The position numbers were made by a program, and so were the translations under genes. A stretch of 64,000 nt of DNA from Sva-07 sp963829585 (lineage in GTDB: Bacteria > Actinomycetota > Acidimicrobiia > Acidimicrobiales > Ilumatobacteraceae). Below the pieces are notes generated by a model. That model did not search any database. It was not told the DNA's origin and worked only from the letters and a program-made list of their open reading frames with translations. The stretch covers positions 1 to 64,000 of the forward strand of contig CAWHJD010000024.1 of assembly GCA_963829585.1 (NCBI GenBank), written 5' to 3'. Of the stretch, positions 51,011-60,157 are shown in pieces (positions within the stretch are counted from its first letter, which is position 1; every line of letters starts with the position of its first letter).

Positions 51011-51919
51011 TCAAGCGTATGCGTCGAACAGTTCGGCGAAGGCCTTGGCCTGTCCGCCCGACGTCGACGACGGTACGACGATCGGGGCGGTCACCCCGGC
51101 ATCGAACCACGCCTCGACACCGTCGCGGACCCGACCGACGGGGCCCGACAGCGTGCAGTCGTCGAGCCAGCGGTCGCTCATCGCGGCCAGTACCGCGTCG
51201 GCATCTTTCGCCGCGAGCGCGGCCTGCACCGCCGACATCTCGGCCTCGTAACCCGCTTCGATCCAGTAGTTGCGGTAGTTCGGCAACGCGACGTAGCCCT
51301 GCAACGTCTTGCGATTGCGGGCACGTGCCGCGTCGAGGTCGTCGTCGATCACCGTCGGGATCATGTTGCCGATCCAGAAACCCTCCGTGCGACGAGACTC
51401 GGGCACGAGCGACAGCGAGTGCGCCATCCGGCTCCTCGATCCGTTCGCCCACACCGCACCGTCGCCGACCTCGACGGAGAGCTCGACCATCTTGTCGCGC
51501 AGCGTTGCCAGCACGATCGGCGGGAGGCCGCCCATGGATTCGCCGACGGCACGCATCGTGGAGACGTACTCGCGCATGTCGCTCAGTGGCCTGCCGGTCT
51601 CGACCCCGAGGCGTTCGATCACGGGCCCGTGGGTGACACCGACACCGAGACGGAAGCGGCCGTCGGCCATCTCGTGGAGGTAGCTCGCCGAGGTGGCGAG
51701 CGCCGCGGGGTGCTGCAGGTAGATCGGCTGGATCGACGTGCCGAACTCGATCGTCGTGGTGGCGTGGGCGATGGAGAGACACAGCCCCATCGCGTCGCCG
51801 AAGCTCGGGCAGTAGATCCCGGAGAAGCCACGCTGCTCGATCTCGACAGCGAGTTCGACGGTCTGTCGGCGGCGTCCGGGGCCGGCAGCGAGGGACACGG
51901 CGGGCAGTCGTTCGGTCAT
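51011..51919 (-). CDS. LLM-class F420-dependent oxidoreductase
   Basis: 302 residues from ATG 51919 (MTERLPAVSLAAGPGRRRQT). Class motifs are VEIEQRGFSGIYCPSFGDAM, TIEFGTSIQPIYLQHPAALATSASYLHEM, ADGRFRLGVGVTHGPV and VDAVLAAMSDR-type helices late in the barrel. It forms an operon with the limonene-epoxide-hydrolase-like gene downstream. A possible role is a redox or oxygenation step on a terpenoid (inference). Confidence 0.83.
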   Translation of the reverse strand: MTERLPAVSLAAGPGRRRQTVELAVEIEQRGFSGIYCPSFGDAMGLCLSIAHATTTIEFGTSIQPIYLQHPAALATSASYLHEMADGRFRLGVGVTHGPVIERLGVETGRPLSDMREYVSTMRAVGESMGGLPPIVLATLRDKMVELSVEVGDGAVWANGSRSRMAHSLSLVPESRRTEGFWIGNMIPTVIDDDLDAARARNRKTLQGYVALPNYRNYWIEAGYEAEMSAVQAALAAKDADAVLAAMSDRWLDDCTLSGPVGRVRDGVEAWFDAGVTAPIVVPSSTSGGQAKAFAELFDAYA

Positions 51920-51974
51920 GGAGGAGAACCTACGCGGACCGACCCGCCCGATCCCGACCGGCGCCACTCCCGGC

Positions 51975-52015
51975 CGATGAGCGAAGCGACCACCCCTCGG
52001 TCGTTTCGCTCATCG
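51975..52015. repeat. Palindromic repeat family A, copy 4
   Basis: CGATGAGCGAAGCGACC and a GGTCGTTTCGCTCATCG arm around ACCCCTC. A near-identical copy follows 62 bp later. Confidence 0.9.
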
Positions 52016-52036
52016 CCACGTGTCAACCATCCCGGC

Positions 52037-52075
52037 CGATGAGCGAGGCGACCACCCCTCGGTCGTTTCGCTCAT
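52037..52075. repeat. Palindromic repeat family A, copy 5
   Basis: CGATGAGCGAGGCGACC pairs with GGTCGTTTCGCTCAT around ACCCCTC. With copy 4 it forms a tandem pair in the gap between the LLM and NlpC/P60 genes. Confidence 0.88.
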
Positions 52076-52095
52076 GGCTCTCCGGTGGGGGTCGG

Positions 52096-53062
52096 TCAGG
52101 GGAGGGTGATGCGCTGCACGGCCATGATGCGATCGCTGGTCGGCAACGAGCCGATGCTCACCGTGCGGCCGATGCCGACGGCGTGGACCCAGCGCTGCGA
52201 GTCGAGGGCGACACCGACGTGGGTGATCAGCGCCGGGTCGTTCACCGCCGAGGTGAACACGAGGTCGCCCGGGGCGATCGCCTCCGTCTTCCAATCGACG
52301 GGCGTGCCGAGACGGGCCAGCGCCCGGCTCTGGTGCGGCATCGTCATGCCGATCTGGCGGAAGCCGGCCACGACGAGGCCCGAGCAGTCGAACGTGTCCG
52401 GGCCGGCGCTGAAGAACTGGTACGGGGTGCCGACCTGGGCGCGGAGGTAGGTGAGCAGCGTGTCGAGCGATCCGGTCGTGGAAGTTGCCGCGGCGGGGGC
52501 GGCCGCAGCTGCCGCCACGATGCCAGCGGGAGCGGCGGGCGGATGCGGGCGTCGACGAACGAGGAGTCGGGATCGGCATCGTCGCCGGCGGGATCGTCAG
52601 GGTCTGGCCCGGCATGATCAGGCTCGTGACCGTGATCCCGTTGGCCTTCACGAGCGCGCCCAGCTTCACGCCGTGGCGCCAGGCGATCCCGGCGAGCGCG
52701 TCACCGGCGACGACGGTGTAGGTCGTGGGGGATGTTGCGGTCGGGGCGGCGGCGCTGGACGATCCGGCGCTGGTTGCTGCAGCGGGGTCGGATGCCGTGG
52801 GGAGCGAGGCTCCGGCGGGGATGACGAGCGTGTCGCCGGGGTGGATCACCGTCGCGACGGTCATCGAGTTGGCCCGCAGGAGCGCCGACAGCCGCACGCC
52901 GTAGCGGTATGCGATCCCGGCGAGGCTGTCGCCTCCGCTGACGGTGATCGTGGTGTCGGTGGTGGTCGTGGCAGGCGCCGCTTCGGCGATCGCGCCACTC
53001 ACCGGAACGGCGAGAGCGAGGGCGACACCGGTGGCGAGGAGGATCCGTTTGGTTCGATTCAC
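52096..53062 (-). CDS. Secreted LysM - NlpC/P60 peptidoglycan hydrolase, frameshifted linker
   Basis: Start ATG 53062 gives a signal peptide (MNRTKRILLATGVALALAVP...AEA). Two LysM modules follow (ITVSGGDSLAGIAYRYGVR; YTVVAGDALAGIAWRHGVK, each ending in a PG(D/Q)TL(V/T)IP strand). After an Ala/Pro-rich linker, where at least one base must be corrected near 52,530, comes the NlpC/P60 domain: TLLTYLRAQVGTPYQFF, DTFDCSGLVVAGFRQIG (catalytic Cys), PGDLVFTS, and ITHVGVALDSQRWVHA (His). It cuts cell-wall peptides; LysM targets it to peptidoglycan. Preceded by a gap and the tandem A repeats. Confidence 0.85.
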
Positions 53063-53124
53063 CCCTGTCCATCGGTCGGTTTCTCGCCGACCTTGACGAA
53101 AACCTGACGATTTCTTGACGAGCG

Positions 53125-53992
53125 CTAGACGTCTCGTTCGCGGTAGTCGGAGAACTGCCGGTCACGGTCGCTCAGGGCCTGGGTGACGCCCTTCTCCGCG
53201 AACGAGCGCATGTACTCCTTCGACGGCGGCTGATGGAACCCCAGCGCTTGGATGTCGGCGGTGGCACGGATCGCGTTGCGGATTCCCATGACGTCCATCG
53301 CCCGGTGGGCGGCGCGCTTGTTGAGGGCGAGCAGTTCGGGCGGCACCTTGGCGACACGTTCGGCGACGGCCAGCACTGCGGCATCGAGTTCGTCGACGGG
53401 GAACGCCCGGTTCGCCGCGCCGGCTTCGACAGCCTCGACGCCACTCATCGCGTCACCGGTCAGTAGCGCCTCCATCCCGCGCCGCAGACCCATCAACCAG
53501 GTCTGCCACTGCATGTCCGGGGGCGACATCAGACGAACCGGTGGGTACCCGATCTTTGCGTCCTCGGCGACGTAGACGAGGTCGCACGCCGCGGCGAGTT
53601 CGGTGCCACCGGCCAGGCAGTACCCGTGCACCTGGCCGATGATCGGCGTGGGCATGTCCCACATCTCGAACCAGTTGTTGACGACGTGGCGACTCCACCA
53701 CCCGTCGGCCGGGGCGATGGCGCGCTCGACGTCGTGGTTGACCGAGCCGAGGTCGTAACCGGCACAGAACGACGGCCCGGCACCACGGATCACGATCACC
53801 GAGACGTTGCGGTCGCGATCGGCCGCGCGCAGCGCGTCGAACAGTGCGCCGCGAAGGTCGTCGTTCGAGCGCGTTGCGTTTGGCGGGACGGTTGAGCGTG
53901 AGCCGTCGCACCTTGGGCAGCGGGTCGTCGACGAGCAATACCGGCTCGTCCATCACCGGTGCCGTGTCCTCGTTGCCGTGCGCGCTCGTCAT
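53125..53992 (-). CDS. Enoyl-CoA hydratase/isomerase family protein, one-base frameshift
   Basis: Start ATG 53992 (MTSAHGNEDTAPVMDEPVLL). RLTLNRPAKRNAL is the first crotonase motif; removing one base near 53,871 continues into NDDLRGALFDALRAAD, VSVIVIRGAGPSFCAGYDLGSV (oxyanion hole region), GYCLAGGTELAAACDLVYVAEDAKIG and GLRRGMEALLTG. About 288 residues. The active-site Glu of hydratases is expected in or after GGTELAA. It acts on enoyl-CoA esters. It could serve the same pathway as the nearby CoA ligase. Confidence 0.83.
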
Positions 53993-54176
53993 GTTCGCTC
54001 CTGTCTGCGAGATTCCCGGCACGTTAGGTCGGCGGTCGCCGATCGATCGGCTCGGGGCTGCCGACCAGGTCGAGGGGTCGCGGAACGAGGCCGCGTCGAT
54101 CACAGTCCTTGGCCTCTGTGCAGACACACGGTCCGCGCCGGATACTTCGTGTAGCCGGTTGCCACGAAGGAGGACC

Positions 54177-54983
54177 ATGAGTACGACCGCCGACGATGCC
54201 GTGCGCGCCGCGGTGCGTGAGACCTACAGCCAGATCGCCGAGAGTGACGGTGGCGGGTGCTGCTCGCCGTCCGCGTCGTCCTGTTGCGACACGTCGTCGC
54301 CCACCCAGGTGGATTCGACGCAGCTCGGCTACTCCGACGAGGACCTCGCTGCGGTGCCCGACGGCGCAGACCTCGGCCTCGGCTGTGGAAATCCCGGCGC
54401 GATCGCAGCGCTGAAGTCGGGAGAGACGGTGCTCGACCTGGGAAGCGGTGCCGGCTTCGACGCGTTCCTCGCCGCCCGTGCTGTCGGCCCGACCGGTCGG
54501 GTGATCGGGGTCGACATGACGCCGGCGATGGTCTCCAAGGCGCGAGCCAACGCCGAGAGGGGCGGCTATGGCAACGTCGAGTTCCGACTCGGCGAGATCG
54601 AACACCTGCCCGTCGCGGACGGCACCGTCGATGTGATCATCTCGAACTGCGTGATCAACCTCTCTCCGGACAAGGCGGCTGTGTTCGCCGACGCGTTCCG
54701 GGTGCTCCGCCCCGGTGGACGACTGGCGATCTCCGATGTCGTGGCATCGGCCGAGCTCCCCGACGAGATTCGCAGTGACCTGGGTCTGTACACCGGCTGC
54801 ATGGCCGGGGCACCGCTCATCTCCGATCTGCGCACGATGCTGCTCGACGCCGGGTTCGAGAACGTCGTCATCGCGCCGAAGGACGAGAGCAAGACCTTCA
54901 TCGAACAGTGGGCACCCGGTCGCAGCATCACCGAGTACCTGGTGTCGGCGACGATCGAGGCGGTCAGGCCACCCGTCGCCTGA
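54177..54983 (+). CDS. arsM: Arsenite S-adenosylmethionine methyltransferase
   Basis: 268 residues from ATG 54177 with AAGGAGGA just upstream. The three conserved As(III)-binding Cys are visible as Cys70 (LGLGCGNPGA), Cys158 (ISNCVINLSPDK) and Cys208 (YTGCMAGA). TVLDLGSGAGFDAFLAARAVG is the SAM-binding motif. An extra N-terminal Cys-rich patch (GGCCSPSASSCCDT) may bind arsenic too. The enzyme methylates arsenite in the cytoplasm. No ArsR or arsenic pump lies in the window, so regulation is unknown. Confidence 0.92.
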   Translation: MSTTADDAVRAAVRETYSQIAESDGGGCCSPSASSCCDTSSPTQVDSTQLGYSDEDLAAVPDGADLGLGCGNPGAIAALKSGETVLDLGSGAGFDAFLAARAVGPTGRVIGVDMTPAMVSKARANAERGGYGNVEFRLGEIEHLPVADGTVDVIISNCVINLSPDKAAVFADAFRVLRPGGRLAISDVVASAELPDEIRSDLGLYTGCMAGAPLISDLRTMLLDAGFENVVIAPKDESKTFIEQWAPGRSITEYLVSATIEAVRPPVA

Positions 54984-54990
54984 GCGACCG

Positions 54991-55857
54991 TCAAACGTCG
55001 TCGACGAGCGGAGCCCACTCGTCGAGCTGACGGAGCACGTCGTCTCGCTGATGGCTCGCCAGGGTGAGGACCGCCCGGTGGACGCCCTCGTCGAACAGGT
55101 TGGCCAGGCCGCCGGGGTCGGTGGTCGCGCCGAACACGCTGACGTCGATCTCGGCGCGGTCGCGACCCACCCGCTCGCACGCTTCGTCGAGCCGGGCGAG
55201 CCGGTCGGCGAGACTTCGACGGGCGCTGATGGGCATCCAGCCGTCACCCCACTCCGCGACGTGACCGAGCAGACGCGGGCCGGCACCGCCGCCGATGTGC
55301 AGCTTGGGGCCGCCCGGTCGGACCGGTTTCGGCCACGCCCACGACGGTGTGAAGGCGACGTGGTCACCGTCGAACGAAGCGACGTCGTCGGACCACACCG
55401 ATCGGATGGCCGCGGCGGCCTCGCGGGTGTGGTCCCAGCGTTGCTCGAAGGTGACGCCGTGGTTGGCGAGCTCCTCGCGGTTCCAGCCGAATCCCACACC
55501 GAACTCGACGCGCCCGCCGCTCAGCACGTCGAGCGTGGCGTACTCCTTGGCGGTCCACAGCGGGTCGCGTGCGGCGAGCAACGCCACGCTCGTTCCGAGT
55601 CGGAGGCGCGTCGTGACGGCCGCCGCCATCGCCAACGACACCGTCATGTCGAGGAGGTGCGAGTACACCTCGGGGAGCGGTTCACCGGTCAACGATCCCG
55701 GCCACGGCGTGTCGCGGCTCACGGGGATGTGGCTGTGCTCCGGCAGCCAGAGCGACTCGAAGCCACGCTCCTCGACGGCTCGGGCGAGATCCGCCGGCGA
55801 GATGCCATCGTCGCCGAGCATGAGCGAGATGCCGATCCGAGCCGTCTGGGTCACCAT
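54991..55857 (-). CDS. LLM-class F420-dependent oxidoreductase
   Basis: 288 residues from ATG 55857 (MVTQTARIGISLMLGDDGIS). Class motifs: VEERGFESLWLPEHSHIPVS, TRLRLGTSVALLAARDPLWTAKEYATLDVLSGGRVEFGVGFGW and PKLHIGGGAGPRLLGHVAEWGDGWMP. The GxGFGWNxEE stretch is typical of the F420-type subclass. It is tail to tail with arsM, divergent from the CoA ligase by 75 bp. No linked substrate gene is obvious. Confidence 0.87.
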   Translation of the reverse strand: MVTQTARIGISLMLGDDGISPADLARAVEERGFESLWLPEHSHIPVSRDTPWPGSLTGEPLPEVYSHLLDMTVSLAMAAAVTTRLRLGTSVALLAARDPLWTAKEYATLDVLSGGRVEFGVGFGWNREELANHGVTFEQRWDHTREAAAAIRSVWSDDVASFDGDHVAFTPSWAWPKPVRPGGPKLHIGGGAGPRLLGHVAEWGDGWMPISARRSLADRLARLDEACERVGRDRAEIDVSVFGATTDPGGLANLFDEGVHRAVLTLASHQRDDVLRQLDEWAPLVDDV

Positions 55858-55932
55858 CGACACCGTACTGTCGCGGGCGTCGTCGACGTCGACGACAGTG
55901 GGGTCATTCGACGATCGACGGGGGTGTCGACG

Positions 55933-57432
55933 ATGGTGCACTTGGCCGACATCGGTCGTTACTGGGCAGCGAATCGACCGGACGCGGTCGGGTTGCGGTT
56001 CGAGGGGCGCGAGTTCACGTGGCTCGACCTCGAGCGCCGAACCGACGAACTCGCTGCCGGTCTGGCCGGACTCGGCGTCGGGCCGGGCGACCGGGTCGGA
56101 CTGCTCATGTCGAACCGGCCGGAGTGGTGCGAGGTCGCCATGGCGGCGCTGAAGCTCGACGCCATCGTGGTGCCGATGAACGTCAGGTTCACTGCGACCG
56201 AGGTCGCCTACGTGGCCGAAGACGCCGATTGCCGGGTCGTCGTGAGCGAGGCCGCCTTCCACGACGCGCTCTCGAAACTCGACGGTCGGCCGGTCGTGAC
56301 GGCCGAGGAACTCGACGAGCATCGCCGGCCCGGGCAGTCCGTCGCCGTGACGGGCGGGGGCGGCGCCCTGCCGGCATTCATCTGTTACACGTCGGGAACC
56401 ACGGGCGATCCGAAGGGCGCCGTGCTGACCCACGACTCGTGGAACGCCGCCTCCCAGGGGTGGGCGCAGGCCATGGCGCTCGGCCCCGACGATCGGATCC
56501 TCCTGCCGTTCCCGCTCGCGTTCACCGGCGGTCTCGCCGTGTGGCTCTTCACCTACTGGTCGGGCGGTTGCGTCGTGCTCGAGCCCGGCTTCGACGCGAC
56601 GCGCGCCCTGGAGCTGATCGAGGCCGAGCGCATCACCGGGTTGTTCGCCGTGCCCGTCATCTACCAGTCGTTGATCGGGCATCCGCGGTGGGCCGACACC
56701 GACCTGTCGTCGTGGCGGGTCGCGTCGTCGGGAGGTGCCGCCGTGCCCGAGTCGATCATCCGTGCCGTCCAGGCGCGCGGGGTGCCCATGGCGCAGGGCT
56801 ACAGCCTGACGGAGGCGTCCGCGGCGGGCACCGTCCTCGCGCCGCACGACGCGCTGCGCAAGCTCGGCTCGGCGGGGCTCGCCGTGATGCACGGCCGGAT
56901 CATGGTGGCCGACGAGGACGACCGGCCGGTTCCGCCCGGCGAACTCGGCGAGATCCTCGTGGGCGGCCCGCAGATCATGGTCGGCTACTGGAACCGGCCC
57001 GCCGAGAGCCGCGACGCCCTCCGTAACGGCTGGCTGCACACCGGCGACATCGGCCGACTGGACGACGACGGCTACCTGTACGTCGTCGATCGCATGAAGG
57101 ACATGCTGATCTCCGGCGGGCTCAACGTGTACCCCGCCGAGATCGAGCGACTGCTCGCAGCGCTGCCCGGGATCGCCGAGGTGGCGGTGATCGGGGTTCC
57201 GGACGAACGGTGGGGCGAGACGCCCGCGGTCATCGCGGTCGGCGATCCCGAACTGGTGACGACCGCGACGGTGCTCGATGCGTGCTCCGAGGTCCTGGCC
57301 GACTTCAAGCTGCCGCGCTACCTCGTCGTCCGCGACGAACCGCTGCCGCGGAACATGTCGGCCAAGATCCAGAAGCGCATGCTCGTCGAGGAGTACCGCG
57401 ACCTCGCAGCGACGGCCGAGCCCATCCGCTGA
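55933..57432 (+). CDS. Long-chain-fatty-acid/aryl CoA ligase (AMP-dependent synthetase)
   Basis: 499 residues from ATG 55933 (MVHLADIGRYWAANRPDAVG). ANL motifs: FICYTSGTTGDPKGAVLTHDS, PMAQGYSLTEASAAGTVL, LHTGDIGRLDDDGYLYVVDRMKDMLISGG and LPRNMSAKIQKRMLVEE (catalytic Lys). It forms an acyl-CoA in the cytoplasm. Followed 45 nt later by an LLM gene on the same strand, so the two may be transcribed together. Confidence 0.92.
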   Translation: MVHLADIGRYWAANRPDAVGLRFEGREFTWLDLERRTDELAAGLAGLGVGPGDRVGLLMSNRPEWCEVAMAALKLDAIVVPMNVRFTATEVAYVAEDADCRVVVSEAAFHDALSKLDGRPVVTAEELDEHRRPGQSVAVTGGGGALPAFICYTSGTTGDPKGAVLTHDSWNAASQGWAQAMALGPDDRILLPFPLAFTGGLAVWLFTYWSGGCVVLEPGFDATRALELIEAERITGLFAVPVIYQSLIGHPRWADTDLSSWRVASSGGAAVPESIIRAVQARGVPMAQGYSLTEASAAGTVLAPHDALRKLGSAGLAVMHGRIMVADEDDRPVPPGELGEILVGGPQIMVGYWNRPAESRDALRNGWLHTGDIGRLDDDGYLYVVDRMKDMLISGGLNVYPAEIERLLAALPGIAEVAVIGVPDERWGETPAVIAVGDPELVTTATVLDACSEVLADFKLPRYLVVRDEPLPRNMSAKIQKRMLVEEYRDLAATAEPIR

Positions 57433-57477
57433 CGTTCCGGCAGCGGACCGTCGGGGCCGACGCGCGATCGTTCCACC

Positions 57478-58303
57478 ATGCGCTTCGCCTTCTCGACCTC
57501 ACCGCAACGCACCTCGTGGTCCTGGATGAAGGAGGTGTGGCAACGCGCCGACCGGCTCGACGTCTTCGAGTCGGGATGGACGTTCGACCACCTGTACCCA
57601 CTCTTCGGCGACTCGACGGAGGACTGCCTGGAAGGGTGGATCAGCCTGACGGCACTCCTCGAGGGGACCACGCGGCTCCGTGGCGGCGTGCTCGTGACCG
57701 GGATGGTGTACCGCCACCCCGGGGTGCTGGCGAACATGGCGTCGACGCTCGACATCACGTCGGGCGGACGGCTCGAGCTCGGGATCGGCGCCGGCTGGAA
57801 CCAGGAGGAGTGCGATGCGTTCGGCATCGAGCTGGGGTCGATGCGCGAGCGTTTCGATCGGTTCGAGGAGGGCCTCGAGGTGCTCGACTCGCTGCTCCGC
57901 AACGATCGCACCTCGTTCCGAGGCGACTACTACGTGCTCAACGAAGCGATGAACAACCCGAAGCCCGTCCAGAGTCCGCTGCCGATCTGCATCGGCGGGC
58001 GGGGACGCAGACGCACCCTCCCGCTGGCGGCCCGCTACGCGCACCACTGGAACTTCAGCGGGCAGGACCTGACCGAGTTCGCCGAGTGCCGCACGGTGCT
58101 GCACGACTCGTGCGCGGCGATCGGGCGCGACCCCGCCGAGATCACGTGCAGCATGCTGGCGCGCTACGAGGGCGACGACGACGCACTCCGAGCGGACGTC
58201 GCGGCGATGGAGGCCGCCGGCGTCGATCTGATGATCGTGTCGATCCCCAAGTCACGAAGCGCCGGCAGTGATCGAGCGGGTCGCCGACGCGATCAGCGGA
58301 TGA
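57478..58303 (+). CDS. LLM-class F420-dependent oxidoreductase, one-base frameshift
   Basis: Start ATG 57478 (MRFAFSTSPQRTSWSWMKEV). Motifs: DVFESGWTFDHLYPLFGDS, TRLRGGVLVTGMVYRHPGVLANMASTLDI, SGGRLELGIGAGWNQEECDAFG and PLPICIGGRGRRRTLPLAARYAHHWN. Removing one base near 58,251 changes the ending to HEAPAVIERVADAI and a TGA at 58301-58303, ~274 residues. It is convergent with the histidine kinase gene, overlapping by 11 nt. Confidence 0.83.
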
Positions 58304-59430
58304 CCGTCAGGGGGATCGTCAGACGGAAGGTCGCCCCGCGACCGGGCCCGGCCGACGAAGCGACCACGTCGCCACCCTGAGCACGAGCGAGGCTGCGGGC
58401 GATCGTCAGGCCGATGCCGCGTCCGGCACGCCCGGTCGGTTCGCCGTCGTCCGGTCGGCGGTAGAAGCGCTCGAAGATGCGCTCGAGTTCGTCGCCGGGA
58501 ATGCCTGCGCCGGTGTCGGTCACGTCGACGAACGCCGTCGAACCGTCGCGTCCCGCACGCAGCGTGACGGTGCCGCCGGGCGGGGTGTGGCCGAGGGCAT
58601 TGCCGAGCAGGTTCGACAACACCTGGGTCAACCGATCGCTGTCACCGCGAACCGGGAGCGGCCCGGGCTCGGGTGTCCACGTCCACGACGAGCTCGACGT
58701 CGGCGTAGTCGAACTGGGGCCTCAACCGTTCGGCGGCGGCTGCGGCAACAGCGGCCAGATCGAGGTCGGCCACGTGGATCTCGAGGGTGCCCTCGTCGGC
58801 GCGCGACAACAGGGTCAGATCGTCGACCATCCGCTGCAGACGTGAGGCCTCCTCCGCGATGGCGGCGTAGACCTCCGCCGAGGGCGTCACGACTCCGTCG
58901 ATGAGGCCCTCGGTCTGCCCGCGGATCACCGTGATCGGGGTTCGCAGCTCGTGGGTCACCTCGCCGAGCAGCTGGGTGCGACGTCGCTCGGTGGTCGCGA
59001 GGTGCTCACCGAGTTCGTTCACGTCGTTCGCCAGCGAGGCGAGTTCGGTCTCGGGTGGCACGGGCACCTTCGCCGAGTAGTCGCCGTCGGCCATCCGGCG
59101 CGTTGCTGCTCGGAGTTCGTCGATCGGGCGCAACAGCCGGGCACCGACGAACATCGCCACGATCGCGGCCGTGATCAACGCCGCGCCGAGTCCGATGAGG
59201 AGTGCGGGGGTGAGCGACTCGTCGAGCGCCGTGCGGAGCTGCGTCTCGCTCACCTGGTCGGAGCGGCCCTGGCCGCGGCCGAGTCCGAAGCCGCCGATGC
59301 GCTGCTCGTACACGCTCCTGGTCACCGCCGTGCCCACGACCAGCATCGCGAGCGCGCCGGCCGCGACCACCACCACGTACGACAGGAACAGACGCGTGCG
59401 GAGTCGGCGAGGGAGCAGCGTGAAGCTCAC
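58293..59430 (-). CDS. Sensor histidine kinase, one-base frameshift
   Basis: Start GTG 59430 (SFTLLPRRLRTRLFLSYVV), overlapping the response-regulator stop (GTGA). Two membrane helices (LSYVVVVAAGALAMLVVGTAV; LLIGLGAALITAAIVAMFVGA), HAMP, H-box TQLLGEVTHELRTPITVIRG, and after one corrected base near 58,650 the N and G boxes (LSNLLGNALGHTPPGGTV, DTGAGIPGDELERIFERF, GRGIGLTIARSLARAQGG). It pairs with the OmpR-type regulator upstream. The ~70-residue sensor loop is short. Confidence 0.9.
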
Positions 59431-60131
59431 GACGGGTGCGCCACGCACTTGTAGCCGACGCCACGCACGGTCCCGACGAATCGTGGTTCGTCGGCGGCGT
59501 CGCCGATGGCCCTGCGGAGGTTGCCGATGTGGACGTCGACCAGACGCTCGTCGCCGAAGAAGTCCCATCCCCACACACGCTCGATGAGCTGGCGGCGGGT
59601 GAACACCCGTCCTGGAGCCTCGGCCAGTGCGGCAAGGAGCTGGAACTCCAGGCTCGTCAGTTCGACCGGTTCGTCGTCGACTCGCACCTCATGGCGGCCG
59701 GTGTCGATGGTGAGACCGTCGAACCGGGTCACGTCGTCGCCGTCGGTCTCGTCGTCGCGTCGGCGACGGAGCACGGCGCGCACCCGGGCCACCAGTTCGC
59801 GCGGGCTGAACGGTTTGGTGATGTAGTCGTCGGCGCCGAGCTCGAGCCCGATCAGCTTGTCGGTCTCGTCGGCGCGGGCGGTCAGCACGATCACGTACAC
59901 CGCCGAGGTGCGCCGGATCTCGCGCAGCACGTCGAGCCCACCGATACCGGGGAGGCGAAGGTCGAGCACGACCAGATCGGGCGCGCGCTCACCGAACCGG
60001 ACCAGTGCTTCCTCGCCGTCGACGGCCTCGTCGACCTCGAACCCTTCGTTGCGCAGGTACGAGCCGACGAGATCGCGGATGCCGGCCTCGTCGTCCACCA
60101 CCAGGATTCGCTCGCGCGGCACGGTGTTCAT
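59427..60131 (-). CDS. OmpR-family response regulator
   Basis: 234 residues from ATG 60131 (MNTVPRERILVVDDEAGIRD). The receiver has Asp57 (DLVVLDLRLPG), Thr/Ala in VIVLTARADET, and Lys in DDYITKPFSPRE. The C-terminal winged helix holds LTSLEFQLLAALAEAPGRVFTRRQLIE and VDVHIGNLRRAIG. It is coupled to the histidine kinase. It starts 27 nt after the DUF2202 gene end on the same strand, so DUF2202-RR-HK may be one operon. Confidence 0.93.
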   Translation of the reverse strand: MNTVPRERILVVDDEAGIRDLVGSYLRNEGFEVDEAVDGEEALVRFGERAPDLVVLDLRLPGIGGLDVLREIRRTSAVYVIVLTARADETDKLIGLELGADDYITKPFSPRELVARVRAVLRRRRDDETDGDDVTRFDGLTIDTGRHEVRVDDEPVELTSLEFQLLAALAEAPGRVFTRRQLIERVWGWDFFGDERLVDVHIGNLRRAIGDAADEPRFVGTVRGVGYKCVAHPS

Positions 60132-60157
60132 CGTAGGAGGCCGGTCGTTCGCGGACG

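Noticed and set aside
51975..52075. Short CRISPR or attachment-site pair
   Set aside because: Only two copies, each a palindrome of family A found alone elsewhere; no integrase or cas gene nearby.
55064..56152. Plus-strand open frames across the LLM gene at 54991-55857
   Set aside because: The minus-strand frame has full LLM motifs; the plus-strand frames have none and end inside the CoA ligase.
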